Shown: positions 25,590 through 33,822, counted from the first letter of the stretch. The stretch: 64,000 nucleotides of DNA from CAVVTR01 sp963751245 (GCA_963751245.1 CAVVTR010000006.1:124001-188000); one strand, 5' to 3'. A program made the numbers and translations. The notes: a model not told the origin generated them from the letters alone.

Positions 25590-25595
25590 AGTATA
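25590..25595 (-). promoter_or_regulatory. -10-like element, leaderless start of the TPR lipoprotein
   Basis: TATACT on the minus strand, then GAGACC, then the GTG at 25583. Confidence 0.55.
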
Positions 25596-25626
25596 CGCAG
25601 AAGGGCGTGATCCGTTCCGCGGTCCG

Positions 25627-25836
25627 CTACGGCGCCGCGATCAGGCGCTCCAGTTCCGCGAGGATGGGAGCGAGGTCGCTGATCCCCTTGTCCCGCGCCA
25701 CTTCCTCAAGAGTGCCCCAGACCGGCTCGCCGCACTGGATGCACACGATGCCATGGCGGCGCAGGACGGCGGGCGCCCTGGGGCAGCGCTCGACGAGCTC
25801 TTCGATGGTGATCGCGGGGGTGATCTCCGGCACCAT
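25627..25836 (-). CDS. small DUF1858 (hybrid-cluster-associated disulfide) domain protein
   Basis: 69 residues. ITPAITIEELVERCPRAPAVLRRHGIVCIQCGEPVWGTLEEVARDKG matches the DUF1858 fold, a small helical domain whose CxxC (here CIQC) is thought to be redox active or to bind a metal or cluster. The ATG at 25836 has GGAGG five bases upstream and follows a near-consensus promoter. It is a small cytoplasmic protein with no obvious partner nearby. The upstream leader is markedly more AT-rich than the rest of the window. Confidence 0.85.
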   Translation of the reverse strand: MVPEITPAITIEELVERCPRAPAVLRRHGIVCIQCGEPVWGTLEEVARDKGISDLAPILAELERLIAAP

Positions 25837-25861
25837 GCAAACCTCCATATAACCATTTTGG

Positions 25862-25890
25862 AATGTATGTCCGCCGGCCGCCGCCGTCAA
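25862..25890 (-). promoter_or_regulatory. sigma70-type promoter of the DUF1858 gene
   Basis: On the minus strand TTGACG (25890-25885), a 17-bp spacer and TACATT (25867-25862). The -35 overlaps the stop codon of the upstream aminotransferase gene. A leader of about 19 nt carries GGAGG. Confidence 0.7.
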
Positions 25891-27110
25891 CCCGGCGACG
25901 CCTCCAGGGCTCCGGCCAGCCGCCGGCACCCCTCCTCGATCTCGGCCGGCTGGGCGAAGGTGAAGCAGAGCCGGGCGAACGGGGCAGGATCGACCGCTTC
26001 ACCCACGCTCTCGGAGCCGGCCGGGAAGAAGGCGGGGCCGGGGAGGAAGGCGACGCCCGCATCGACGGCGCGGGCGAACACGTCGCGGCTGTCCGCGTCC
26101 AGCGTGAGCCAGAAGAAGAACCCCCCTCCGGGGCGGTGCCAGGAGGCCCGGCCGGCGGGGAGCGCACCCACGAGCGCCGCGGCCATGACGTCGCGCTTGG
26201 CCCGGTAGTGCTCGACGATGCGGGCCAGGTGACGGTCCAGCTCGCCCCGCCGGCAATACTCGGCGACGAGGAGCTGGTCCACGGTGGAGGTGCACAGGTC
26301 CGAGCCCTGCTTGGCCAGCACCATCCTGCGGACGAGCCCGGGCTCGCCGGCCACCCAGGCCAGCCGCACGCCGGGGGCGAGGATCTTGGAGAAGGAGCCA
26401 ACGTGGACGATGCCGGGGCCGCCGATGGCCGCGAGGGACGGAATGGGCCTCCCGTCGTAGCGCAGATCCCCGTAAGGGTCGTCCTCGAGGACGGGGATTC
26501 CGAACCGGCCGGCCACCTCCGCCAGCTCCTCGCGACGGCGCCGGCTCAGGCAGGCACCGGAGGGGTTGGAGAAATTGACGATGGTGTAGATCAACCTCGG
26601 CGGGGCGCCCGTCACGCTCCGGCACTGCTCGATGATCTCCGGGAGCCGTGCCACGATCATGCCATCGCCGTCACACGGGACTGCTGCGAAGCGGGCGCCG
26701 AGGTTGCGGAACGTGTGGAGGGCGCCGGGGTAGGTCGGCGCCTCGACGACGACGACGTCACCGGGGTCGAGGAGCACCCTGCCCAGGAGATCCATGGCCT
26801 GTTGGGACCCGGTCGTGATCAGCACCTCGCCACGGTCGAGGGGACGCCCGAGAAGGGGCTCGAGGCGGGCGATCACCTGCTCGACCAGCTCGGGAAGACC
26901 CTCGGTGGCACCGTACTGGAGGGCCACCCGGCCCGCGTCCCGGAGCTGCGAGGCACAGTCCGCGAAAGCCTCCACCGGGAAGATGGCGGGGTCCGGCAGC
27001 CCCCCGGCAAAGGAGATCATGCCGGGGCGCCGGATGAGCGGGAAGAGCTCCCGGATGGGGGACGGCTGCATGCCCTCCGCGAGGCGGGAGAAACGGTAGG
27101 GAAAGGTCAC
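25887..27110 (-). CDS. PLP-dependent aminotransferase, class I/II (2-aminoadipate transaminase / LysN-like)
   Basis: 407 residues. The fold I PLP motifs are present: ISFAGGLPDPAIFP near the start, YGATEGLPELVEQV, TTGSQQAMDLLGRVLLDPGD, IYTIVNFSNPSG, the Schiff-base lysine in VGSFSKILAPGVRLAW, and the C-terminal Arg region. The opening GGLP and the TEGLPELR-like stretch are typical of the MocR-related/LysN aminotransferases that act on 2-aminoadipate, Leu or aromatic amino acids; the exact substrate is open. The GTG at 27110 has GAGG six bases upstream. A TACAAT on the minus strand about 25 bp further up is a likely -10. It is divergent from the esterase gene at 27222. Confidence 0.9.
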   Translation of the reverse strand: MTFPYRFSRLAEGMQPSPIRELFPLIRRPGMISFAGGLPDPAIFPVEAFADCASQLRDAGRVALQYGATEGLPELVEQVIARLEPLLGRPLDRGEVLITTGSQQAMDLLGRVLLDPGDVVVVEAPTYPGALHTFRNLGARFAAVPCDGDGMIVARLPEIIEQCRSVTGAPPRLIYTIVNFSNPSGACLSRRRREELAEVAGRFGIPVLEDDPYGDLRYDGRPIPSLAAIGGPGIVHVGSFSKILAPGVRLAWVAGEPGLVRRMVLAKQGSDLCTSTVDQLLVAEYCRRGELDRHLARIVEHYRAKRDVMAAALVGALPAGRASWHRPGGGFFFWLTLDADSRDVFARAVDAGVAFLPGPAFFPAGSESVGEAVDPAPFARLCFTFAQPAEIEEGCRRLAGALEASPG

Positions 27111-27221
27111 CGGGCACCTCGGAGCCGCAGCGGCGGCGCTGCGATTGTACGGCGGGGAGAGCCCGCGCGCCACGTCGACGCGGCCGGAATGCCCCGCCGT
27201 CGGGCCGCCGTTGAGCAGACG

Positions 27222-28070
27222 ATGCGGAGCCTCGCCGTGAGCGCCACCCTCGTTCTGGGCCTTGGAGCCGCAGCTGCAGCGCCGGCGGAGGTGCGCGAGC
27301 TTCGCGTCGCGGGCGCTGCGGCACCCGGGGGCGTGGTGACGCGGGTCGTGCTGCCGCCGGGGTGGCGCCCCGGGTCGCCGGCGCGCCTGATGGTGTTCCT
27401 CCACGACGGCCGGGGCAGCGAGCGCTCCTTCGAGAAGCACGGCCTCGCGGCCCTGGTCGTCGCCTGCGAGCGTGACGGGGTCCTGCCTCCGGTGCTGGTG
27501 GCGAGCCCCCGCACCCGGGGCACTTTCGTCTCGGACAGTCCCAGGGCGGCGATGGAGTCGTTTCTCGCGGAGGATCTCGTGGCGGCTCTCGAGCGCGCCT
27601 TCCCTGGCGCGGGCGGCTCGCGCGGTGCCCGCGCGGTATGGGGCATCTCGATGGGTGGCTACGGCGCGCTGAAGCTGGCCCTGCGCCACCCGGACGTGTT
27701 CGGGAGGGCCGCCGCCCTGGCGCCCTGGGTGCAACACCTCTCCTGGGCCGGGTACGCCGCCCACCGGGGGCTTCTCGGCCGCTGGCTCGTCGAGCCCGTC
27801 TTCGGCGCGAGCCGGGCCGAGAGCCGGTTCGAGGCCAACGACCTGTTCCGCATCGCGGCGGAGGCGGACCCCGCAGCCGTGCCGCCGCTGTTCGTCCGCA
27901 CGGGCTCGCGCGACCGGTGGGAGCCGGGGGCGGTCGAGCTCCTCGAGGTGCTGCGCACCCATGGCATCGCGGTGGACGCGGCCTCGGTGCCGGGGGCCCG
28001 CCATGCCTGGCGGGACTGGATGCGCACTGCTCCGGAGCTCCTGCGGTGGCTCCTCGCGCCGGCACCCTGA
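27222..28070 (+). CDS. secreted alpha/beta hydrolase, esterase (FrsA/FGH-like)
   Basis: 282 residues with a signal peptide (SLAVSATLVLGLGAAAAAPA). It is an esterase-D/tributyrin-esterase type alpha/beta hydrolase: LMVFLHDGRGS oxyanion strand, WGISMGGYGALKLALRHPDVFG nucleophile elbow, VRTGSRDRWEPG acid region and PGARHAWRDW for the catalytic His. It is probably periplasmic, hydrolysing esters. The frame is open far upstream; I chose ATG 27222 because the signal peptide begins there. An ATG at 27189 is possible. No operon partner: guaA follows 69 bp later with its own -10. Confidence 0.82.
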   Translation: MRSLAVSATLVLGLGAAAAAPAEVRELRVAGAAAPGGVVTRVVLPPGWRPGSPARLMVFLHDGRGSERSFEKHGLAALVVACERDGVLPPVLVASPRTRGTFVSDSPRAAMESFLAEDLVAALERAFPGAGGSRGARAVWGISMGGYGALKLALRHPDVFGRAAALAPWVQHLSWAGYAAHRGLLGRWLVEPVFGASRAESRFEANDLFRIAAEADPAAVPPLFVRTGSRDRWEPGAVELLEVLRTHGIAVDAASVPGARHAWRDWMRTAPELLRWLLAPAP

Positions 28071-28105
28071 GCGGCCCGCGAGCCTTGCCCGGCGCCCGCC
28101 GGCAC

Positions 28106-28114
28106 TGCTAGGAT
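28106..28114 (+). promoter_or_regulatory. extended -10 element of guaA
   Basis: TGCTAGGAT (28106-28114). An ATG at 28113 overlaps the hexamer, so it cannot be the guaA start if this promoter is used; this favours the ATG at 28140. Confidence 0.5.
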
Positions 28115-28139
28115 GAGCCCGCCCGCGGAGCGGGCCCTT

Positions 28140-29675
28140 ATGACACGCCACCAGACACTGCTGGTCCTCGACTTCGGTTCGCAGTACACCCAGCTCATCG
28201 CGCGCCGGGTACGCGAGCTGGGCGTGCGCAGCGAGATCCACCGGGGGGATCTGAGCGGCGAAGCCATCGCGGAGATCGCGCCCATCGGCGTGGTGCTGTC
28301 GGGCGGCCCGTCGTCCATCTACGAGGAGGGCGCGATCCGTCCCGCGCCGGAGGTGTTCACCCTCGGCGTGCCGGTCCTCGGGGTGTGCTACGGCCAGCAG
28401 GCCATGGCGTCGATGCTGGGCGGGCAGGTCGAGGCGGCGGGGAGCCGGGAGTACGGCGCGGCGGAGCTGGAGGCGGATCCTTCCTGCGCCCTGTTCCTGG
28501 GGACGCCCTCCCTGCAGCGTGTGTGGATGTCCCACGGGGACCGCGTCACCCGGCTGCCCGAGGGGTTCCGCGAGGTGGGGCGGACCTCGAATTCTCCGGT
28601 GGCATCCATGGCGGACGAGGAGCGGCGGTTCTTCGGCATCCAGTTCCACCCCGAAGTGCATCACACGGAGCACGGCCGCACCCTGGTGGACAACTTCCTC
28701 ACCGCCTGTGGGGCCCGGCGGGACTGGACCGCGGCGTCCATCCGCTCGGAGGCGGTGTCGCGCATCCGCGCGCAGGCCTGCGACGGCCGGATCATCGTCG
28801 CTCTCTCGGGGGGCGTGGACTCCTCGGTGACCGCGCTTCTGTGCCGCGAGGCGGTGGGCGGGAGGACGGTTCCCATCTTCGTCGACACCGGGCTGCTGCG
28901 CCTCGACGAGGGCGACCGGGTGGAGCGGCGGTTCGCCGAGTTCGGCCTTCCCATCCGCCGGATCAACGCCGCCGGTCGCTTCTTCGCACGGCTCGCCGGC
29001 GTGGACGACCCGGAGGAGAAACGGCGCCGGATCGGCCACGAGTTCATCGCCGTGTTCGAGGAGGAGGCGGGGCGGTTCGCGGACGCGCGCTTCCTGGCCC
29101 AGGGCACCCTGTACCCGGACGTCATCGAGTCGACGTCGGTGCGCGGTCCCTCCGCCACCATCAAGACACACCACAACGTCGGCGGGCTGCCGGAACGCCT
29201 CGGGCTGTCCCTGGTCGAGCCCCTCCGGGATCTCTTCAAGGACGAGGCGCGGCGACTGGGCGAGGAGCTCGGCCTGCCGACGGAGTTCGTCTGGCGGCAC
29301 CCGTTCCCCGGGCCCGGGCTGGCCGTGCGCATCCTCGGCGAGGTGACCCCGGAGCGCGTGGAGATTCTGCAGCGGGCCGACGCCGTGTTCATGGACGAGA
29401 TCCGGCAGGCGGGGCTGTACGGCGAGATCGCCCAGGCCCTGGCGGTGCTGCTGCCGGTGAGGAGCGTCGGCGTCATGGGCGACCAGCGCACGTACGAGCA
29501 CGTCGTGGCGCTGCGTGCGGTGACCACGGACGACTTCATGACCGCGGACTGGTTCCGGTTCCCTCCCGAGGTGCTGGATCGGGTGGCGCGGCGCGTCGTC
29601 AACGAGGTGAGGGGCATCAACCGGGTGGTCTACGACGTGACGTCGAAGCCCCCGGGCACCATCGAGTGGGAGTGA
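28140..29675 (+). CDS. guaA: GMP synthase (glutamine-hydrolysing)
   Basis: 511 residues. The class I glutamine amidotransferase domain has the nucleophile in GVCYGQQAM and the His/Glu pair in FHPEVHHTEHG. The ATP-pyrophosphatase domain has the P-loop ALSGGVDSSVTALL, and the C-terminal dimerisation domain ends in the conserved YDVTSKPPGTIEWE. It converts XMP, ATP and glutamine to GMP. I prefer ATG 28140, with GGAG nine bases before it, over the in-frame ATG 28113 because the latter lies inside the -10 element. A short GC hairpin sits in the leader (28117-28136). It stands alone, without guaB. Confidence 0.97.
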   Translation: MTRHQTLLVLDFGSQYTQLIARRVRELGVRSEIHRGDLSGEAIAEIAPIGVVLSGGPSSIYEEGAIRPAPEVFTLGVPVLGVCYGQQAMASMLGGQVEAAGSREYGAAELEADPSCALFLGTPSLQRVWMSHGDRVTRLPEGFREVGRTSNSPVASMADEERRFFGIQFHPEVHHTEHGRTLVDNFLTACGARRDWTAASIRSEAVSRIRAQACDGRIIVALSGGVDSSVTALLCREAVGGRTVPIFVDTGLLRLDEGDRVERRFAEFGLPIRRINAAGRFFARLAGVDDPEEKRRRIGHEFIAVFEEEAGRFADARFLAQGTLYPDVIESTSVRGPSATIKTHHNVGGLPERLGLSLVEPLRDLFKDEARRLGEELGLPTEFVWRHPFPGPGLAVRILGEVTPERVEILQRADAVFMDEIRQAGLYGEIAQALAVLLPVRSVGVMGDQRTYEHVVALRAVTTDDFMTADWFRFPPEVLDRVARRVVNEVRGINRVVYDVTSKPPGTIEWE

Positions 29676-29738
29676 GCGAGCACATAGCCGCCGGTTCAGC
29701 CATACCCGGCGGAGCTGCCCGGTACGCCATGCCGGGCC

Positions 29739-29759
29739 CCGGTGGTTGGGATCCACCGG
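29739..29759. terminator. hairpin between guaA and cyclic-2,3-DPG synthetase
   Basis: CCGGTGG (29739-29745) and CCACCGG (29753-29759) form a perfect 7-bp stem with a 7-nt loop, 22 bp before the next ATG. No T-tract follows, so it could be a guaA terminator of the weak type or a leader structure. Confidence 0.35.
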
Positions 29760-29780
29760 CACCTTCAGGGAGGTGACTCA

Positions 29781-31097
29781 ATGGCGAAGCGCAAGGTTGT
29801 CATCATGGGGGCCGCGGGCCGCGACTTCCACAACTTCAACTGCCTGTTCCGCAACAACCCCGACGTGGAGGTGGTCGCGTTCACGGCCACGCAGATCCCC
29901 GACATCGAGGGGCGCCGGTACCCGCCCGTTCTCTCGGGACCCCTGTACCCCAACGGGATCCCCATCGTGGCCGAGGCCGACCTTGAGAGGCTGGTGAAGG
30001 ACAACGACGTCGACGAGGTCTGGTTCTCCTACTCCGACGTGCCGCACCAGTACGTCATGGACAAGGGGAGCCACGTCATCGCCTGGGGCGCCAGCTTCGG
30101 AATCTGCTCGGCGCAGCGCACGATGATCGCGTCGACCAAGCCGGTCATCGCCATCACGGCGGTGCGGACCGGGGTCGGAAAGTCGCAGACGACCAGCTAC
30201 GTGTCGCGCATCCTGAAGAACCTCGGGAAGCGCGTGGTCGCCATCCGCCACCCGATGCCCTACGGGGACCTCGCCCGGCAGGTGAGCCAGCGCTTCGCGA
30301 CCTACGAGGACCTCGACCGCCACGAGTGCACCATCGAGGAGCGCGAGGAGTACGAGCCGCACATCGACAACGGCTTCGTGGTCTACGCCGGCGTGGACTA
30401 CGAGAAGATCCTGCGCGAGGCCGAGAAGGAGGCCGACGTCATCCTGTGGGACGGCGGCAACAACGACACGCCGTTCTACAAGCCCGACCTCCACATCACC
30501 CTGGTCGATCCCCACCGGCCGGGCCACGAGCTCAGCTACTACCCGGGCGAGACCAACTTCCTCATGGCCGACCTGCTCATCGTCAACAAGGTGCAGACGG
30601 CGGACCCCGTCAAGGTCGAGGAGGTCGTGGATAACTGCCGTACCTACAACCCCCGCGCCCGCGTCATCAAGTGCGCCTCGACCATCACGGTGGACAGGCC
30701 GGAACTGATCAAGGGCAAGCGCGCCCTCGTGGTCGAGGACGGCCCGACGTTGACCCACGGCGGCATGACGTACGGCGCCGGCTGGTTCGCGGCCAAGAAC
30801 GCGGGCGCAGCGGAGATCGTGGACGCCAAGCCCTTCGCCGTCGGCTCCATCGCGGCGACCTACAAGAAGTACCCCAACGCCGGGCAGATCCTGCCCGCCA
30901 TGGGGTACTCCGACCAGCAGATCTCCGACCTCGAGACGACCATCAACGCAACGCCCTGCGACGTCGTGGTCGAGGGCACTCCCATCGACCTCACCCGAGT
31001 CCTCAAGGTCAACAAGCCCATCGCCGAGGTGACGTACGAGCTCGAGGAGATCGAGCCCGGCGTGATCGAGGAGATGGTGCGCGCGGTGTTGAAGTAG
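29781..31097 (+). CDS. cyclic 2,3-diphosphoglycerate synthetase family GTPase-like protein
   Basis: 438 residues. An N-terminal nucleotide-binding half (KVVIMGAAGRDFHNFNCLF) is followed by a P-loop domain with TAVRTGVGKSQTTSYVSRILK and acidic metal sites in ILWDGGNNDTPF. This is the COG2403/CPGS layout. Cyclic 2,3-diphosphoglycerate is a thermoprotectant in methanogens, where the synthetase joins the phosphates of 2,3-DPG using ATP. Bacterial homologues are scattered and their product is not established. The ATG at 29781 has GGGAGGTG upstream. A separate transcription unit from guaA is possible. Convergent with the lipid kinase gene. Confidence 0.87.
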   Translation: MAKRKVVIMGAAGRDFHNFNCLFRNNPDVEVVAFTATQIPDIEGRRYPPVLSGPLYPNGIPIVAEADLERLVKDNDVDEVWFSYSDVPHQYVMDKGSHVIAWGASFGICSAQRTMIASTKPVIAITAVRTGVGKSQTTSYVSRILKNLGKRVVAIRHPMPYGDLARQVSQRFATYEDLDRHECTIEEREEYEPHIDNGFVVYAGVDYEKILREAEKEADVILWDGGNNDTPFYKPDLHITLVDPHRPGHELSYYPGETNFLMADLLIVNKVQTADPVKVEEVVDNCRTYNPRARVIKCASTITVDRPELIKGKRALVVEDGPTLTHGGMTYGAGWFAAKNAGAAEIVDAKPFAVGSIAATYKKYPNAGQILPAMGYSDQQISDLETTINATPCDVVVEGTPIDLTRVLKVNKPIAEVTYELEEIEPGVIEEMVRAVLK

Positions 31098-31105
31098 CGG
31101 TCCCT

Positions 31106-31133
31106 CCGGGAGGCGCCGTCGGGGCGCCGCCGG
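31106..31133. terminator. GC-rich hairpin after the cyclic-2,3-DPG synthetase gene
   Basis: GGCGCC (31112-31117) pairs with GGCGCC (31123-31128), extended by CCGG on each side with a small bulge. It lies nine bases after the stop; there is no T-tract. Confidence 0.35.
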
Positions 31134-31176
31134 AAGCGACGAGGCATCCTGGCGGCGGGGCGTCGAGCTCCGCCGC

Positions 31177-32088
31177 CTACTCGTTCGGGGCCGGCCCCGG
31201 GGCCTGGCGGGAAGCGGCCGGGACGATGACGCCGAGCGCCCGCGGCATGAGCTCGATGACGACGCCGGGAGGCTCGATGTGGAACGGGTTCCCGTCCAGG
31301 TGACAGGGGAGGGGGGCGGCGCAGCCGAGCTCGAGCCGCGTGAAGGTGAAGGGATGGGAGCCGGGGCGCCCACCGAGGGTGCCCCGGAGGGCGGAAACGA
31401 GCCTCCCCACGCGGCGCAGCGGCGGAATGTCCTCCACCAGGCAGGCGTCGAGGCGGCCGTCGGAGGGGAGGGCTCCGGGGGCCAGACGGAAGCCACCGCC
31501 GGTGGTGGGGCCGTTGTGGACGGCGAGGATGACCACGGCGCCCTCGAACGTGAACCCGTCGCTCCGGACCGTGATCCGGGGCGCCCGGTAACGGAACAGG
31601 CTGACCGCGGCGGCCGCGAGGTAGGCGCTGATCCCCCGCACCACCTTGATGGCGGCGGCGTTGACGTTGATCGCGCCCAACAGCCCGATGCCGACGGCGT
31701 TGAGCACGACCCGGTCGCCGACCCTGATGAGGTCCACCTGACGGCGCTCCCCGGCGAGGAGCACGGCGGCGGCTTCCTCGACGCCGAGCGGAATGCCCAG
31801 GGTGCGGGCGGCGTCGTTCCCGGTCCCGAGGGGGATGATGCCCACCTCGCCCCGCCCCGCGTCCCCGATCCCCTGGACGACCTCGCAGATGGTGCCGTCT
31901 CCGCCCACGGCGACGATCAAGCGGTGGCCGTCGCCGGCGGCGGCGGCCGCGATCTCGCTGGCGTGGCCGGGGGCCCGGGTCATGACGACCGGCGCTTCGA
32001 CACCGGCGCCCGCGAGACGCCGGGCGATGTCGGGCCAGGAGCGACCGAGACGGCCGCCCGCGGCAGCGGGATTCACCACGAGAAGCAC
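31177..32088 (-). CDS. diacylglycerol kinase family lipid kinase (YegS/DgkB-like)
   Basis: 303 residues. N-terminal VVNPAAAGGR, nucleotide-binding VAVGGDGTICEVVQG (GGDGT) and IIPLGTGNDAART are the diagnostic motifs. The C-terminal beta-sandwich ends near CHLDGNPFHIEPP. The enzyme phosphorylates diacylglycerol or a related lipid at the inner face of the membrane. The GTG at 32088 is six bases from TATACT and has no ribosome binding site, so it is probably transcribed separately from the fol genes just upstream (gap 50 bp). Confidence 0.93.
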   Translation of the reverse strand: MLLVVNPAAAGGRLGRSWPDIARRLAGAGVEAPVVMTRAPGHASEIAAAAAGDGHRLIVAVGGDGTICEVVQGIGDAGRGEVGIIPLGTGNDAARTLGIPLGVEEAAAVLLAGERRQVDLIRVGDRVVLNAVGIGLLGAINVNAAAIKVVRGISAYLAAAAVSLFRYRAPRITVRSDGFTFEGAVVILAVHNGPTTGGGFRLAPGALPSDGRLDACLVEDIPPLRRVGRLVSALRGTLGGRPGSHPFTFTRLELGCAAPLPCHLDGNPFHIEPPGVVIELMPRALGVIVPAASRQAPGPAPNE

Positions 32089-32094
32089 TGCGGG

Positions 32095-32100
32095 AGTATA
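32095..32100 (-). promoter_or_regulatory. -10-like element, leaderless start of the lipid kinase
   Basis: TATACT on the minus strand, then CCCGCA, then the GTG at 32088. Confidence 0.55.
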
Positions 32101-32138
32101 TGCGGGGAAGCGAAAAGGGCAAGTGGGCCGAGCCCGCC

Positions 32139-32873
32139 CTACAGCGCCACCGTGCGGCCACCGTCGAGAACGAGGACCTGCCCCGTGGTGGTGACGGTCT
32201 CCTCGACCAGATACCTCACCGCGGCGGCGATCTCGCCGGCCCCGCCCTCACGGCCGAGGAGGGTCCTGGCGAGCAGGCGGCTCCGGGTCTCGGCCGGAGC
32301 GTCCTCCGGGAACATCGCGATGCCGGGCGCCACCGCGTTCACGCGCACCTCGGGGGCGAGCTCCACCGCAAGGGCCCGGGTGGCGGCGATGAGCCCCGCC
32401 TTGGACACGGAGTAGGCGAGATGGGCACGCAGGGGGTGGAGGCCGTAGATGTCGGCGATGTTCACCACCGATCCCCCCGACTCCCGCAGCGCCGACGCGC
32501 ACGCCAGCGCGAGGAAGAGCGGCGCCTCGAGGTTGGTGGCCAGCACGGCGCGGAACGTCGCTTCGTCCAGGGTCGCGACGGGGGTCCGCGGGAAGACGGC
32601 CGCGTTGTTGACCAGCGCATCGAGACGCCCGAAGCGCTCGATGACCCGTCGGGGGATCGCGGCGCGGGCCCCGGAGTCGTCGACGTCGAGCTCCATCGCC
32701 GCGACGTCGGCGCCGGTTCCGCGCAGCGAGGCCTCGAGCGCCGCGGCCGCGTCCCTGGAACGGTGGTAGGTGTAGGCGACGCTCCAGCCTCGGGAGGCGA
32801 ACGCCTCCACCACCGCGCGGCCGAGGCGGACGGCACCGCCGGTGACGAGAACCGTCCGCGGGCTCGCGCTCAC
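32139..32873 (-). CDS. SDR-family oxidoreductase, probable pteridine/dihydromonapterin reductase (FolM/PTR1-like)
   Basis: 244-residue classical short-chain dehydrogenase. The cofactor motif TGGAVRLGRAV fits the TGxxxRxG variant that marks pteridine reductases (PTR1, FolM) and differs from the ordinary TGxxxGxG. Further motifs are VNNAAVFPRTP, the catalytic YSVSKAG and the C-terminal GQVLVLDGG. It overlaps folK by GTGA (GTG 32873), and folB precedes folK, so a role in reducing dihydropterin or dihydrofolate is a good inference. No folA is seen in the window. The basis is motif plus context, not substrate evidence. Confidence 0.88.
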   Translation of the reverse strand: MSASPRTVLVTGGAVRLGRAVVEAFASRGWSVAYTYHRSRDAAAALEASLRGTGADVAAMELDVDDSGARAAIPRRVIERFGRLDALVNNAAVFPRTPVATLDEATFRAVLATNLEAPLFLALACASALRESGGSVVNIADIYGLHPLRAHLAYSVSKAGLIAATRALAVELAPEVRVNAVAPGIAMFPEDAPAETRSRLLARTLLGREGGAGEIAAAVRYLVEETVTTTGQVLVLDGGRTVAL

Positions 32874-33376
32874 TGTCCGAGCCCCTCGGGGAGTCGCCGC
32901 GGGGGCGGTCCTCCGCCCCGGTCGACGGCCCGGCGGGCGACCTCGGCCATGGTGACGCCGAGGACGGGATGGGCGAGGACGGGGTCGAGGTCGGCCACCG
33001 GCACCGCCACGAAGCTGTCCCGTTCCAGGTGGGGCGAGGGCAGGAGAAGGGCGCCGAACTCGCCGACCCTCCCCTCCATCAGGACCAGGTCCAGGTCCGC
33101 GACGCGGGGTCCCAGGGGACGCGACGCGTCGCGTCGCCGCCCCAGCGCATCCTCGATGGCGTGCAGCTCCTCCTGGACGGTCTCGGGGTCGAGGTCGCAC
33201 TCGAAGCAGACCGCGAGGTTCCAGAAGTCGGGCTGGTCGTGATCGCCCACCGGCGCCGTCAGGTAGACGGGGGAGATCCGGCAGGGACCGAAGCGCGCGC
33301 GGACGCGCCCCACCGCCGCCGGAACGTGGATCTCCGGGCGGATGTTGGACCCCACCGACACGAAGGCCCTGCTCAC
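32870..33376 (-). CDS. folK: 2-amino-4-hydroxy-6-hydroxymethyldihydropteridine diphosphokinase
   Basis: 168 residues. The HPPK signature is complete: AFVSVGSNIRPE at the N-terminus, VYLTAPVGDHDQPDFWNLAV, RPLGPRVADLDLVLM (the RxxxPRxxDLDIL-type site) and PHLERDSFVAVPVADL. It pyrophosphorylates 6-hydroxymethyl-7,8-dihydropterin in folate synthesis. The GTG at 33376 overlaps the folB stop as GTGA, and its own stop overlaps the SDR start in the same way. Confidence 0.96.
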   Translation of the reverse strand: MSRAFVSVGSNIRPEIHVPAAVGRVRARFGPCRISPVYLTAPVGDHDQPDFWNLAVCFECDLDPETVQEELHAIEDALGRRRDASRPLGPRVADLDLVLMEGRVGEFGALLLPSPHLERDSFVAVPVADLDPVLAHPVLGVTMAEVARRAVDRGGGPPPRRLPEGLGQ

Positions 33377-33744
33377 GCGGGCGGCTCCCCCCGTCCCCGC
33401 ACGATCTCGACACCGACGCTCTCGGCCCACTTGACCGCGCCGGGCTTGGCGACCCGGACTCGCACCACCGACGCCGCGGGGAAGCGGCCGAGGAGGTCCG
33501 CGGCGATGTGCTCGGCCAGCGCCTCCACGAGGTTGAAGGCGCTGGCCTCCACGAGGGCCTGCACGCCCTTGGCGGCGGCGCGGTAGTCGAGGGCGTCGCC
33601 GAGATCGTCGGAGCGACCGGCGCGCCGGCAGTCGGCCTCGATCTCCAGGTCGACGCGCACCTTCTGCTTGACCTCGCGCTCCCAGGGGTTGGTGCCGATG
33701 ATGCAGTACGTCTCCAGCCCCGCGACGTGCACGCGATCGTTCAT
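33373..33744 (-). CDS. folB: dihydroneopterin aldolase
   Basis: 123 residues. DRVHVAGLETYCIIGTNPWEREVKQKVRVDLEIEAD is the typical N-terminal half of FolB, with the conserved Glu and Tyr in LDYRA and the Lys in VRVAKPGAVKWAESVGVEI. It cleaves dihydroneopterin to hydroxymethyldihydropterin and glycolaldehyde, the substrate of the downstream folK. The ATG at 33744 has GGAGG upstream, within a leader of only about 9 nt after the TACACT -10. Confidence 0.95.
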   Translation of the reverse strand: MNDRVHVAGLETYCIIGTNPWEREVKQKVRVDLEIEADCRRAGRSDDLGDALDYRAAAKGVQALVEASAFNLVEALAEHIAADLLGRFPAASVVRVRVAKPGAVKWAESVGVEIVRGRGEPPA

Positions 33745-33759
33745 GAAGCCTCCGTCGGA

Positions 33760-33765
33760 AGTGTA
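33760..33765 (-). promoter_or_regulatory. -10-like element of the folB-folK-SDR operon
   Basis: TGCTACACT on the minus strand, 15 nt before the folB ATG at 33744. The short leader holds GGAGG. Confidence 0.45.
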
Positions 33766-33822
33766 GCAAGAGCGCGCGAGAGGCCCGGAAGGCCCCATAC
33801 TGGGTCCCGGAGGGCTGCCCCT

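Noticed and set aside
28113..28139. Upstream ATG (28113) as guaA start
   Set aside because: It overlaps the TAGGAT -10 element, and the extra nine residues are not part of the conserved N-terminus.
25887..29762. A 1,291-residue minus-strand frame covering the aminotransferase and running through guaA
   Set aside because: Only its C-terminal 407 residues match a protein family; the rest lies antisense to guaA and the esterase.
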